A stretch of 56,706 nt of DNA from Gemmatimonadota bacterium (lineage in GTDB: Bacteria; Gemmatimonadota; Gemmatimonadetes; Gemmatimonadales; Gemmatimonadaceae), in assembly GCA_025359135.1 (NCBI GenBank), contig JANYHJ010000155.1, forward strand, positions 1-56,706, given 5' to 3'. Made by a program: the position numbers and the translations under genes. Below, piece by piece: positions 43,727-52,767 of this stretch. Positions within the stretch are counted from its first letter, which is position 1, and every line of letters begins with the position of its first letter. The notes beneath the pieces were generated by a model that saw only the letters and a program-made list of their open reading frames with translations, ran no database searches and was not told the DNA's origin.

Positions 43727-44448
43727 GCACTGCCGGGACGCTCGCGGGGCAGGTCGCGGTCGTCACCGGCGCGTCGCGCGGCATCGGCCGCGCCATCGCG
43801 GGCTCGTTGATCGCGGCCGGTGCACGCGTCGCGATCGTGGCGCGCGGCGCCGGGCCGCTCGAGGAGGAAGCTGCGGCGCTGGGCGCCAACTGCCGTGCCT
43901 TCCCGGCCGACCTCGCCGATGGCGCCACGGTTGCCACGCTCGCCAAGGCGCTCGTGGCGCACTACGGCAATGTGCCCGACCTCGTCGTCAACAACGCCGG
44001 GCTCTTTCACGTGGCGCGTGCGCACGAACTCTCGCCCGAGGCGTTCACGAACACGGTGCAGGTCAACCTCGTTGCGCCGTTCCTGCTGGTGCGCGCCCTG
44101 CTCCCCGATATGCGCGCGCGAGGTCGCGGCCACCTGGTCACCATCGGTTCCATCGCCGACCGCGCCATCTTTCCCGAGAACGCGGGGTACGCCGCGGCCA
44201 AGCATGGTGCGCGTGCCCTCCACGAAGTGCTGCGTGCGGAGCTCGTCGGCACCGGTGTGCGCGCGTCGCTCGTGTCGCCGGGGCCGGTCGACACGGCGCT
44301 CTGGAACGATGTGCTCGCGGAGGGCCGCCCCGGCTATCCGCCGCGCGAGGCGATGCTCGCCCCAAGCGCCGTGGCGGACGCGGTGCTCTGGGTCGTCACG
44401 CGTCCACCCGCGACCAACATCGACGAACTGCGATTGACGCGCAGCTAG
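43723..44448 (+). CDS. Short-chain dehydrogenase/reductase, possible sepiapterin reductase
   Basis: NADPH-type SDR, 241 residues from GTG 43723. Cofactor loop [10 protein letters not shown], the NNAG motif, and the catalytic Ser in TIGSIAD, Tyr and Lys in GYAAAKHG. In a PTPS-folE operon the natural expectation is a sepiapterin reductase completing tetrahydrobiopterin synthesis (GTP to dihydroneopterin triphosphate to 6-pyruvoyl-tetrahydropterin to BH4). SDR sequence alone cannot establish the substrate; generic oxidoreductase is the alternative. Confidence 0.85.
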   Translation: MSTAGTLAGQVAVVTGASRGIGRAIAGSLIAAGARVAIVARGAGPLEEEAAALGANCRAFPADLADGATVATLAKALVAHYGNVPDLVVNNAGLFHVARAHELSPEAFTNTVQVNLVAPFLLVRALLPDMRARGRGHLVTIGSIADRAIFPENAGYAAAKHGARALHEVLRAELVGTGVRASLVSPGPVDTALWNDVLAEGRPGYPPREAMLAPSAVADAVLWVVTRPPATNIDELRLTRS

Positions 44449-44464
44449 CGCGCCACCGCCTGGA

Positions 44465-44950
44465 CTATGCGCGTGCGCGCAGCTCGGTGATGTGGCGGTT
44501 CACCCAGTGCTTGTCGAGCACGTCGGCGTTCAGGTCAGCAGCGCCGGTCACGCGTCCCACGCAGTTCGCCGAACCGCAGTGGCAGTCGAACGGCTCCGCC
44601 ATCATCCACTCCGTGCTCGGATAGAAGTAGCCGAGCTCCTCGCCCGCGGCGACATTACGCGCGGCCGAGATCGTCATGGCCGTGGTGTCGATGCGCACGT
44701 TCGGCGCGCACGAATGGTTGAGGAAAGTGAACTGCCAGAGGCCGTCGATGTGCGCGTCCACGTCCACCTGGACGGTGTAGCGCGTCGCCACGCTCGCGCG
44801 CTGCGCACCCCCGAGCTCGGCCAGCACTTCGCCCGCCTGCAGCGCGCGGATTGCCACTACGCGGCGGCCCGTCTGCTCATCGCCGAGCACGCGCACGCCG
44901 TCGGTCATCATGGTGGAGGTGCTGGTTGACGGCTCGCTGGTCATCGTCAT
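44465..44950 (-). CDS. SET-domain protein with post-SET zinc motif
   Basis: 161 residues. The SET signature is visible: FLNHSCAPNV (pseudoknot and catalytic region), AGEELGYFYPSTEW, and then DCHCGSANCVG, a post-SET zinc-binding cluster. Predicted S-adenosylmethionine-dependent lysine methyltransferase. Bacterial SET proteins are uncommon and the target is unknown. Starts 15 bp after the FG-GAP gene stop, suggesting co-expression. The first 15 residues (Thr/Ser-rich) may be dispensable, with ATG at residue 15 an alternative start. Confidence 0.82.
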   Translation of the reverse strand: MTMTSEPSTSTSTMMTDGVRVLGDEQTGRRVVAIRALQAGEVLAELGGAQRASVATRYTVQVDVDAHIDGLWQFTFLNHSCAPNVRIDTTAMTISAARNVAAGEELGYFYPSTEWMMAEPFDCHCGSANCVGRVTGAADLNADVLDKHWVNRHITELRARA

Positions 44951-44965
44951 CGTGTGCGTCCCTGG

Positions 44966-46453
44966 TCAGTGGCTGCTCGAACGGCGCGCCCCGGTGCGCA
45001 CCTCGAGGGACTTCCCGGCGTAGGCCGCGAGGCGCACGCCACGCGTCGTCGTCACGACGCGCTTGCCGCCGAGCGGCATGGTCACTTCCACGTCCACGTT
45101 GCCCGCTGTCGGCAGTCCGACGTGCACGGGCAAGTCGTTCTGCGCGTTGTAGCCCGAGCCGCCGTCGACGAGACCGGTGCCGAGCAACGTGCGCGTGCCG
45201 GCGGCGTACACCCGCACTTCGGCGCCGGCGCGCGTGGCGTGGCCGGCCTGGTCGAGCACCCGCACGCTGATCGAGCGCGCGGCGGCCTTCGCTTCGAGCT
45301 CGTTGCGCATCACGAGGTGCATGCCCTTGGGCGTGGCGCCCGTGAGCGAGAGGTCGACATCGCCGTCGCGGTCGAAGTCCACCCACTGCACGCCGTGGTC
45401 GGCTTCGAGCGCCTTGAGGTTGTCGGGGGTGACGTCCTCGTACGTCGTGCCGGTGTTGCGGAAGAGGTAGTCGCGGTACTGCACGCCACCGGTGACGGTG
45501 CCGTTCACGTAGAGGTCGAGCTTGCCGTCGTGGTCCACGTCGTCGAAGGCACAGGCGTCGTACTTGCCGTCGATGGCCACGCCCCACGCGACGGAGACGT
45601 CCTCGAAGGTGCCCTTGGCCTTCGGCTTCTGCAGGAAGAGGCCGTTCGGCCCGTAGTTGGCGAAGAAGAGGTCGAGGTGGCCGTCACCGTTCACGTCGGC
45701 GGCGCAGGGACGCACCGTGCCCGACTTGGCGTCGTGCGGAGCTCGGCCGCCCCACGCGATGCCCGCCGCCTCGCCGACGTCGGTGAAGTGCCCGTTGTCA
45801 TTGCGGAAGAGCGCGTTCGCATCGCCGTCCTGGTTGGCCACGACGAGGTCGAGGTCACCGTCCTCGTCGGCATCGAACCAGACCGCGCCCACGCTCTTGC
45901 GCGTGTCGGCGAGCCCCATGGAGGCGGCCACTTCGGTGAAGTGACCGCCGTCGTTGCGGAAGAAGAGGTTGGGCCGGTCGCGCAGGGCGACGAAGAGGTC
46001 GAGGTCGCCGTCGCCGTCCACGTCGATGAAGGCGAACTGGCGCACTGCGCCCGAGTCCACCACGAGGCCCGCAGCGGCCGTCACGTCCTCGAAATGCCCG
46101 TTCGTGTTGCGGTAGAGCTTGAGGATCGAGCCGCCGCCCGGGGTGAATCCGACGAGCAGGTCGGGGTCGCCATCGTTGTCGTAATCCGCCCACGCGGCCG
46201 CGCGCGTCTGGCGGGCGTCGGCCACGCCTGCGGCTGCGCCAACCTCGGTGAGCACGCCGGCCACGTTGTGATAGAGCCGGTTGGGTGCGCCATTGAAGCC
46301 GACGAAGAGGTCAGGGAATCCGTCGCCGTCGTAGTCGGCCCAGGCGTTGGTCAGCGTGCCACCCGTGCCCAGCAGCTCCGGTTGCACGGGGGAAAAGCTC
46401 GGCGGGGCACCCGTGGCGATGAGCAGGGCAGCGGCAGCGGCGAAGCGGCGCAT
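44966..46453 (-). CDS. Exported FG-GAP/VCBS-repeat protein with ASPIC/UnbV-like C-terminus
   Basis: 495 residues from ATG 46453, with a signal peptide (MRRFAAAAALLIATGAPPS). Seven or so repeats each carrying a calcium-binding D-x-D-x-D-G loop (DYDGDGFPDL, DYDNDGDPDL, DVDGDGDLDL, DADEDGDLDL, DVNGDGHLDL and others) predict a beta-propeller like an integrin alpha-chain. The C-terminal ~110 residues resemble the ASPIC/UnbV module. Likely an extracellular or surface calcium-dependent protein. Followed by the SET gene. Confidence 0.88.
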   Translation of the reverse strand: MRRFAAAAALLIATGAPPSFSPVQPELLGTGGTLTNAWADYDGDGFPDLFVGFNGAPNRLYHNVAGVLTEVGAAAGVADARQTRAAAWADYDNDGDPDLLVGFTPGGGSILKLYRNTNGHFEDVTAAAGLVVDSGAVRQFAFIDVDGDGDLDLFVALRDRPNLFFRNDGGHFTEVAASMGLADTRKSVGAVWFDADEDGDLDLVVANQDGDANALFRNDNGHFTDVGEAAGIAWGGRAPHDAKSGTVRPCAADVNGDGHLDLFFANYGPNGLFLQKPKAKGTFEDVSVAWGVAIDGKYDACAFDDVDHDGKLDLYVNGTVTGGVQYRDYLFRNTGTTYEDVTPDNLKALEADHGVQWVDFDRDGDVDLSLTGATPKGMHLVMRNELEAKAAARSISVRVLDQAGHATRAGAEVRVYAAGTRTLLGTGLVDGGSGYNAQNDLPVHVGLPTAGNVDVEVTMPLGGKRVVTTTRGVRLAAYAGKSLEVRTGARRSSSH

Positions 46454-46581
46454 GTGATCCGGAGAATGGGATGCCAATGGCAATCACGGGATATACAAGA
46501 CTCTGTCGTTATTGGAAGTGCTGACCGATGGCATCGTCATTGAATCTTCATCAACTTCCTGTCATCACACTTCGGTCCATC

Positions 46582-47253
46582 ATGCATCTCGATCTCGTCG
46601 ATCACCTGCGCTGCCCGCATCCGCATCCCGACATCACGGGCGGCGTGCCGCTGGTGTGCGTGGCGGGTAAGGTCGAGGGTCGCCAGCTGCACGAGGCGAC
46701 GCTCGGTTGCGCCGTCTGCCATGCGCGCCATGCCGTGACACGCGGCATCGGTTGGTTCGGCGTTGGCGCCATGCCCACGCCGACGGCCGTCGCCCGAACC
46801 GTGGCCGACCAACCCGAGCTGGTGCGCCTCGCGGCGCTGCTCAACCTCGACGCGCCCGGCGGCTTCGTGCTGCTGGATGAGGCGTGGGCCACCTTCGCCG
46901 TGCCCGTGGCGGACACGTTCGGCGTGGCCGTCGTGCTCGTGGCCGACGCTCCCTCGGTCCTCGCACACCCCAACGTGTCGGTGCTCGCTGGCCTGGGTGA
47001 CGCGCTGCCGTTCGCGCCGGCCGTGCTCCGCGGAGCGGCGCTCGGCGCTTCTGCGACGCTCGCGCGGCTCGCCTCAGCCGCGATGGGACTCACGCCGAAC
47101 GGGCGGCTGGTCGCACCCGTGCAGTGCGCCCCGCCGCCCGCCCTGTCCATCCTGGCTCGCGACGATCGCCACTGGGTGGCGGAGCCGCGCGCCGAGCCCG
47201 TCAGCCTTCGCCGTGCCCCGCCGTCGCCGCTTCCTCGTACACCCGGTCAATGA
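46582..47253 (+). CDS. Hypothetical protein with zinc-ribbon-like N-terminus
   Basis: 223 residues from ATG 46582. The N-terminus (HLDLVDHLRCPHPHPD, then GCAVCHARHAVTRG) looks like a Trm112-type zinc ribbon with Cys/His pairs. The rest has alternating strands and helices and no clear motif; it might be a degenerate methyltransferase-like fold, but this is a guess. Its 3-prime end overlaps the convergent acyl-CoA ligase gene by 53 bp, an arrangement favouring a real but independent transcript. Confidence 0.6.
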   Translation: MHLDLVDHLRCPHPHPDITGGVPLVCVAGKVEGRQLHEATLGCAVCHARHAVTRGIGWFGVGAMPTPTAVARTVADQPELVRLAALLNLDAPGGFVLLDEAWATFAVPVADTFGVAVVLVADAPSVLAHPNVSVLAGLGDALPFAPAVLRGAALGASATLARLASAAMGLTPNGRLVAPVQCAPPPALSILARDDRHWVAEPRAEPVSLRRAPPSPLPRTPGQ

Positions 47254-49096
47254 GCGCCTTGTAGTTCTTGTCCACCGCGCGACGCTTGACCTTGAGCGTC
47301 GGGGTGAGCTCGCCTGAGTCCACGGTGAAGTCGTGTTCGAGCAGCACCACGCGCTTCGGCATCTCGAAGTGTGCGAGCCCGCCCAGGTTGGCCTTCACTT
47401 CCTTGTCCATCTTGGCCTGCACCGTGGGCATCGTGAGCAGCTGGGCGCGTTCGGTCCAGAGGATGTCCTTGATCTTCGCCCACTTCTCGACCTGCTCCCA
47501 GTTGGGCACCACGAGGATGATCGGGAACTTGCGCTTGTCGCCGATCATCACGGCCTGGCTCACGTACTTGTTGGTCTTGACGAGGTTCTCGATCGGCTGC
47601 GGCGCGAGGTTCTTGCCCCCCGCCGTGACGATGATGTCCTTCTTGCGGTCGGTGATCTTGAGGAAGCCGTCCTCGATCACGCCGATGTCGCCCGTGTGGA
47701 ACCACCCCTGGGCGTCCACGGCTTCAGCCGTCGCGTCGGGACGGTTGTAGTAGCCCTTCATGATGTTGGGGCCGCGCGCGAGGATCTCGCCATCGGCGGC
47801 AATGGCGACCTCGACCCCCTCGATGACCTTGCCCACCGTGCCGATGCGGAAGTTCTCCGGCGTGTTGGCCGAGATCACGGGCGACGTCTCCGTGAGGCCG
47901 TAGCCCTCGAGGATGGTGAGGCCCGCTGCGTAGAAGAACTTGTTGATCTCCGCCGCCAGCGGCGCGCCGCCCGAGATGAAGAAACGGAGCCGTCCGCCGA
48001 CGCGCTCCTTGAGCTTGGAGAAGACGAGCTTCTGCGCGAGGCTGTACTGGAGCGCGAGCAGGCCGCCCGGCGTTCGCCCGGCGAGCTTCTCGTCCGCCCA
48101 ACGGTCGGCCACGCCGCGCGCCCAGAAGAAGATCTGCTTCTTGAGGCCGCCGGCCGAGATCGCGCTGTCGAGCACCCGAGCGTAGAGCTTCTCGTAGAGG
48201 CGCGGCACCGACATCATCGTCGTCGGCTTCACCTCGCTCATGTTGAGCGGCACCGTGTCCACCGAATCGGCGTACGCGATCGTGCAGCCGCAGGTGAAGA
48301 GGAAGTAGTCGCCCATCCGCTCGAAGACGTGCGAGAGCGGCAGGAACGAGAGAGCGAGATCGCCGGCGCCCATCGTCACGGAGCGTCGCGTCGCCTGCAC
48401 GTTCGACCAGAAGTTGTCGTGCGTGAGCATCGCCCCCTTCGGCTTGCCCGTCGTGCCCGACGTGTAGATGAGCGTCGCGATTTCGCCCGGCTGCACCGCC
48501 AGTGCCTCCGCTTCCCAGCGCGCGTTCGCCTCCGCCGACTCCTCGGACGCGCCGATCGACAGCAGCTCGGCCAGCGTCAGCGTCGCACCACTCGAGGCTG
48601 TTCCCTCGAACGTGATGACGTGCTTGAGCGCCGGCATCGAGGCACGTGCCTTGTCGATCTTCGCTGCCTGCGCCCTCGTCGAGACGAAGATTGCCACCGC
48701 GCCCGAGTCGGTCACCACGTCGGGCAGCTGCTCCGATGGCAGGGTGGGGTACACCGGCACGTCGGTGATGCCGGCCGTGAGGCACCCGTAGTCGGCGTAC
48801 ATCCACTCGGGGCGATTCTCGGAGAGGATCGCGACGCGCTCGCCGCGGTTGATGCCGAGCTTGCGGAGTCCCAGAGCGATGCGCCGCACCTTTTCCTTGA
48901 TGGTCGCGTGCGAAATGGCCGTCCAACTGCCGGTGGCACGCGTCATCAGCGCGTCGGGCTTGTTGTGCGCCGTCAGCGCGTCGAAGAAGAGGTGGTTGAC
49001 GGTGCCCGGCGGCGACGTGCGCGGTCCACCGGAGGTGCTCGGCATGGCGGCGCCGGCGGGCGCGGCACCAGCGTCATTGGCCACGATCGTCGCCAT
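47201..49096 (-). CDS. Long-chain acyl-CoA synthetase
   Basis: AMP-forming ligase activating fatty acids, 631 residues from ATG 49096. The AMP motif YTSGTTGKPKGAMLTH, the GYGLTETSPVIS motif, GWFHTGDIG and the DRKKDIIVTAGGKN hinge are canonical, and the long insert between them (VPRLYEKLYARVLDSAI) matches the FadD15/AACS-like long-chain group. Peripheral or cytosolic. Its last 53 bp overlap the convergent hypothetical gene. Confidence 0.93.
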   Translation of the reverse strand: MATIVANDAGAAPAGAAMPSTSGGPRTSPPGTVNHLFFDALTAHNKPDALMTRATGSWTAISHATIKEKVRRIALGLRKLGINRGERVAILSENRPEWMYADYGCLTAGITDVPVYPTLPSEQLPDVVTDSGAVAIFVSTRAQAAKIDKARASMPALKHVITFEGTASSGATLTLAELLSIGASEESAEANARWEAEALAVQPGEIATLIYTSGTTGKPKGAMLTHDNFWSNVQATRRSVTMGAGDLALSFLPLSHVFERMGDYFLFTCGCTIAYADSVDTVPLNMSEVKPTTMMSVPRLYEKLYARVLDSAISAGGLKKQIFFWARGVADRWADEKLAGRTPGGLLALQYSLAQKLVFSKLKERVGGRLRFFISGGAPLAAEINKFFYAAGLTILEGYGLTETSPVISANTPENFRIGTVGKVIEGVEVAIAADGEILARGPNIMKGYYNRPDATAEAVDAQGWFHTGDIGVIEDGFLKITDRKKDIIVTAGGKNLAPQPIENLVKTNKYVSQAVMIGDKRKFPIILVVPNWEQVEKWAKIKDILWTERAQLLTMPTVQAKMDKEVKANLGGLAHFEMPKRVVLLEHDFTVDSGELTPTLKVKRRAVDKNYKALIDRVYEEAATAGHGEG

Positions 49097-49200
49097 GAGA
49101 GAGCGGGAGAAGGGGACGGGCTGGTGTGTCCAGCGAGGACACCCGATCAATCGAGAAGCTACGGCCACGCCACGGGGGGGCAACAGCCGCCGTCCAGACG

Positions 49201-49980
49201 CTACGAGTCTTTCGGAGCCAGCGGGATCACGATCGTGAACGGGCTCCCCTTCACGTTGACGCCCCGGTACGTGACGGTGGCCTGCACGAGCGCCGTGTCG
49301 CGGATGCGCGAGCCCAGCGTGGGGACGACGCGCAGGACCTTGCTCGCGAGGCCGGTGGCGTCGGTCACGGCCCACGGCGTGTTGATGATGCCGCCCCCGA
49401 GCTGCGTGCTGTCGACCGCGTTCACCGGCGCGCGCGTGACCGCGAACCGCACCAGCCACCCCTCCACCACGGAGTCCGCGCTCGTTGTGCCGGGCACGAG
49501 CGGCAGGCTGCCGACCTTGACGTGAAGTGCGTAGCTGTTGGCCGCGTCGGTGCGCGGCACCGTCACGTACACGAGCCGATGCACCGAGTCCGGGTTGCTG
49601 GCGGTGTCGGGCCGGTTGGCCACGCCGAGCAGTTTGGGACTCGTCTGCAGGCCGGCCACCGAGGCGAGAATGCGCACCCCCGTCCGGCGATTCAGGCCGC
49701 GCAACACGCCGGTGACCGAATCGATCACGACGCCGGTATCGAGCGAGAGGAACCGCACCGGCGCACCGGGAATGATCACGTTGGCGCCGTTGTAGACCTT
49801 GGCGCTGATCGGTGCGGCGACGCCCAAGGTGTCGCGGAGCGTGTCACCAACCACCACGGCAGGGAACGGCAGCGAGTCGATCGCAAGCGACTGCGCGCCG
49901 CCCGGCACGCTCGTCAGGTCGCTGCATGCCACACCGAACAGCAGGCACGCGGCCATCACCCCGCCCCGCACGCAACTCAC
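49201..49980 (-). CDS. Lipoprotein with Ig-like repeats, unknown function
   Basis: 259 residues. Lipobox LFGVAC (Cys19). The mature protein is beta-rich, rich in Val, Thr and Asp, with Big-like elements ([21 protein letters not shown], a bacterial Ig-like strand pattern). ATG 49980 overlaps the parA stop (ATGA), tying it to the ParA/TPR cluster. Surface or periplasmic location expected. Confidence 0.75.
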   Translation of the reverse strand: MSCVRGGVMAACLLFGVACSDLTSVPGGAQSLAIDSLPFPAVVVGDTLRDTLGVAAPISAKVYNGANVIIPGAPVRFLSLDTGVVIDSVTGVLRGLNRRTGVRILASVAGLQTSPKLLGVANRPDTASNPDSVHRLVYVTVPRTDAANSYALHVKVGSLPLVPGTTSADSVVEGWLVRFAVTRAPVNAVDSTQLGGGIINTPWAVTDATGLASKVLRVVPTLGSRIRDTALVQATVTYRGVNVKGSPFTIVIPLAPKDS

Positions 49981-50744
49981 TGGAAACGGTCGGCGAGCTG
50001 CGCGGCGAGGTTCACGTACGCCTGCGACGCGGCGTCGCCCGGATCGCGCAGCACCACCGGCTGGCCCGCCGCGAATGCCTCCGCGGGGGCGTGGCTGCGC
50101 GGCACCATCGTCGGCAGCAGCAGCGACGAGGGCACGTGCGAGCGCACGTACTCCACCACGCGAACACTCGACGGGTTCGCGGCGTCCACCATCGTCAGCA
50201 GCAAGCCGTCGAGCACGAGCTGGTCGTTGCGGCTCACCAGCTCCTGGATCGCCTTGAGGATCTGTGGCGTCGTCTGCAGCGCGAGCGGCTCGGCTTGCAG
50301 CGGCACGATGACATGGTCCGAGTGCGAGAGCACGGCCCGCACGACGGGACCCAACCCCGGCGGCGTGTCCACCACCACGATGTCGCAGCGCGCGCGCGCG
50401 ATGGAGAGCAATTCCGGAAAGAGCGACCCCTCCGACACCCGGCGCTGGAAGCGCGCGTGGTCGGTCTCGTCGCTCACGGAACCCGCGAGCATCACGCGCA
50501 ACCAGGGGAGCGACGTCGGCAGGATGACGTCACGCAGCGGACGCACGCCGTCGAGGTAGTCGGAGAAACCCCACGTGGGGTGCCCCGTCTTGAGCGCGGC
50601 GCCGTAGCGCACCGATCCCTGTGGATCGGTGTCCACGAGCAGCGTCTTGAGGCCGCGTCGCGCAAAGGCGGCGGCGAGGTTCACGGCGGTCGTGGTCTTG
50701 CCGACGCCGCCCTTCTGGCTCACGATCGCGAGCACCTTCCCCAT
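49977..50744 (-). CDS. ParA/MinD-family ATPase
   Basis: 255 residues. Deviant Walker A KGGVGKTT (K11 and K16), the DTDPQGS switch, and DTPPGLG. The central region has a ParA/Soj-like layout. There is no ParB nearby, so chromosome partition is doubtful; orphan ParAs position other cargo such as chemotaxis arrays, carboxysomes or secretion and pilus machines. It starts 1 bp after the TPR gene stop and is coupled to the following lipoprotein gene. Confidence 0.9.
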   Translation of the reverse strand: MGKVLAIVSQKGGVGKTTTAVNLAAAFARRGLKTLLVDTDPQGSVRYGAALKTGHPTWGFSDYLDGVRPLRDVILPTSLPWLRVMLAGSVSDETDHARFQRRVSEGSLFPELLSIARARCDIVVVDTPPGLGPVVRAVLSHSDHVIVPLQAEPLALQTTPQILKAIQELVSRNDQLVLDGLLLTMVDAANPSSVRVVEYVRSHVPSSLLLPTMVPRSHAPAEAFAAGQPVVLRDPGDAASQAYVNLAAQLADRFQ

Positions 50745-50745
50745 G

Positions 50746-51225
50746 TCAGCCCTGTGCCTCGGTGGCGTCGTCGTCGGCCTGGTCGCCGGCGGGAGCGTCG
50801 CTCAAGCCCCCCTCGAGCGCCACGATCGTTTGCTCCGCGTGCTGGATCCACTGCTCGGCGCCCGGATCCGTGGGCGGATGTGCGAGGAATTTCCGGAGGT
50901 GCGTCATCGCGCCATCCCGGTCGTCGCGCTTGAGGAGCAGGAAGGCGAGCCCGTAGTGTGCGCCAGCCAGCAGCGGGTTCACCTCGAGCGCCCGTCGATA
51001 GGCGCGCACCGCCTCGTCCTGCCGGCCGGTACGCGAATAGGCGATGGCCATGTTCTGGAGCACCCGCGCGTCATCCGGCTGGTCGCGGAGCGCGAGCCGG
51101 TACGAGGTGAGGGCCGCGTCGTAGTCCCCCTGCCGTTCAAGAGCCAGCGCCTCGCTCAGGTAGTCGAGCCGCTGCGGCTTCAATTCGCGGTCAGACCCGC
51201 CGAGCAGTCGGCTCCACCATGACAT
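50746..51225 (-). CDS. TPR-repeat protein
   Basis: 159 residues from ATG 51225. At least two clear tetratricopeptide repeats ([20 protein letters not shown], 20 residues, and [20 protein letters not shown]) and a third, with an acidic C-terminal tail. Probable adaptor. First gene of the TPR-parA-lipoprotein cluster. Confidence 0.82.
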   Translation of the reverse strand: MSWWSRLLGGSDRELKPQRLDYLSEALALERQGDYDAALTSYRLALRDQPDDARVLQNMAIAYSRTGRQDEAVRAYRRALEVNPLLAGAHYGLAFLLLKRDDRDGAMTHLRKFLAHPPTDPGAEQWIQHAEQTIVALEGGLSDAPAGDQADDDATEAQG

Positions 51226-51379
51226 GCCCCAAAGTACGGGTCGCGCGTGTCCTCCGGCAACGGCAGCAGGGCAATTCCCCCCTTGCGGCACCTCGCGCGC
51301 CCGGGCCTATTGCGTGCAGGCGCTCGTGTGCCGTCGTCACCTGTTTCGCGCGATCTTTCCCACCATCGGAGCCCCCACG

Positions 51380-52075
51380 ATGCCCGCACGCAAGAAGGTC
51401 GTGGCCAAGGCCAAGGGTGGGACGCGCGCCGCTGCCTCGAAGTCGACGCGCGGCAGGGCCGTCGCTACTCCCGCCAAGCAACCGGTCTCGAAGGCTGCCC
51501 CGCGCCCCGCTGCCAAGGCCGCCGCCAAGCCAGTCCGCATCATGCCGCCGCTCTCCGCCAGCGCGGCGCCGCCCGTGATCGACGTCATGGAGATCGACTG
51601 GGCGCTCTTTGGTGAGCTCTCGCGTGCGCTCGCCCTCAAGGTCGCGCGCGGCTCCGACCCTGACATGGTCATCGGCATCGCGACCGCCGGGGTCATTCCA
51701 GGCGCCACCATCGCCGCCATTCTCGACGTCGAGTTCCACTCGATGATCATCTCGCGGCGCTACCACTCCGACACGGTGCGCGCCACCCCCGCCGTCTTCG
51801 GCAACGTGCCCGCCGAAGTGCGCGGACAGCACGTGCTGGTGGTGGACGAGACGTGCGATTCGGGTGCCACCCTTCGATTGGCCGTGAGTGCGCTGCGCAA
51901 CGCAGGCGCCGCGGACGTGCGCACCGCCGTGAGCTTCCGCACCGGGAGCTTCAAGCCCGACTACGTGGGCCTCGAAACGGAAGCGGCCATCGTCCTGCCG
52001 TGGGACCGCGAGATCCTCGTCGACGGCGACCTCGTGATCAATCCCGAGTACGCCGACGTCATCGGCATTCACTGA
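51380..52075 (+). CDS. Phosphoribosyltransferase with histone-H1-like basic N-terminal tail
   Basis: 231 residues from ATG 51380; GGAG at 51368-51371 lies 8 nt upstream. Residues about 75-231 are a PRT-fold domain with the PRPP-binding loop VLVVDETCDSGATL. Residues 1-55 are a Lys/Ala/Pro-rich tail (PARKKVVAKAKGG, KPAAKAAAKPVR-like), of the kind seen in bacterial H1-like DNA-binding proteins. Such tails on metabolic enzymes are unusual; nucleic-acid binding or nucleoid location is an inference. The enzyme's substrate cannot be stated; xanthine/guanine-type PRT is one possibility. Confidence 0.82.
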   Translation: MPARKKVVAKAKGGTRAAASKSTRGRAVATPAKQPVSKAAPRPAAKAAAKPVRIMPPLSASAAPPVIDVMEIDWALFGELSRALALKVARGSDPDMVIGIATAGVIPGATIAAILDVEFHSMIISRRYHSDTVRATPAVFGNVPAEVRGQHVLVVDETCDSGATLRLAVSALRNAGAADVRTAVSFRTGSFKPDYVGLETEAAIVLPWDREILVDGDLVINPEYADVIGIH

Positions 52076-52099
52076 CCGCGTGCAACGCGCCGAGCGCCC

Positions 52100-52173
52100 G
52101 TCGTCCTGAGCGCAGCGAAGGACCTGCTTCTCCAGCAAACCGGAAGCAGGTCCTTCGCTGCGCTCGGGACGAG
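52100..52173. repeat. Palindromic repeat between convergent genes (putative terminator)
   Basis: Arms of 31 nt (52100-52130 and 52143-52173, 2 mismatches) around a 12-nt loop. It is the best-preserved copy of the family, lying between the convergent phosphoribosyltransferase and V4R genes. Confidence 0.9.
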
Positions 52174-52197
52174 AGTGTCACATCCGCGGATGGCGAG

Positions 52198-52746
52198 CTA
52201 GCCGAGTCGCTCGGCCGCCTCGCCGTAGCTCGTGCCTTCGGTCATCGCCTGGTACACCGACTGCAGCGCCTCCGACCCGCCCAGCAGCCAACGGCAGTGT
52301 GCGTGCCCCATCGAGCGGCACTCCACCTCCATCGTCGCCAGTTGCGACCCCGCCAGGCGCGTGAAGAAGTCGGCCAGCAGCCCCGACGTCAGGTAGCACC
52401 CCGGATGCGGCAGCGCCGCGTGCGGATCCGATTCGGCCCAGTCCGCGCTATCGAGCGCCACGAGTGCGCCGCCGAGCGTGCTGATCTCGAGCGTGCCCCA
52501 GCCGCAGGCCTGGAAGTACTCGACCGCGCGCTGGCGGAAGCCCTCGATGTCGAGCGAGTCGAGCGAACCGCTGTGGTGGTCGGCGAGCCAGCGCTCGAAC
52601 GATGCGTAGAGCGCCTCGCCCCCGGCGAACCCCGCTTCCTGCAAGTACGCGACACCACCCGGCCCCGCATCGCGAAGGAGCGCGGTGCGGAGCGCCGCCA
52701 GCGAGGCGCGCGCGAGGGTCACCATCCCATGTTGTTCGAGCTGCAT
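52198..52746 (-). CDS. Stand-alone V4R-domain protein
   Basis: 182 residues consisting of a V4R (4-vinyl-reductase-like) small-molecule-binding domain. The diagnostic end is VECRSMGHAHCRWLLGGSEA, with two cysteines and His residues that may bind a metal or tetrapyrrole. V4R domains sense small hydrophobic ligands or belong to bacteriochlorophyll/NOR-like factors; here it is alone. It lies 21 bp downstream of ligA, in the same direction. Confidence 0.83.
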   Translation of the reverse strand: MQLEQHGMVTLARASLAALRTALLRDAGPGGVAYLQEAGFAGGEALYASFERWLADHHSGSLDSLDIEGFRQRAVEYFQACGWGTLEISTLGGALVALDSADWAESDPHAALPHPGCYLTSGLLADFFTRLAGSQLATMEVECRSMGHAHCRWLLGGSEALQSVYQAMTEGTSYGEAAERLG

Positions 52747-52767
52747 GTGTCTCTCCGGGAGTGACGG

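Noticed and set aside
42676-44448. Queuosine biosynthesis operon (queD-folE)
   Set aside because: No queC or queE is present and the PTPS is closest in motifs to the animal enzyme. Left as an alternative in the PTPS entry.
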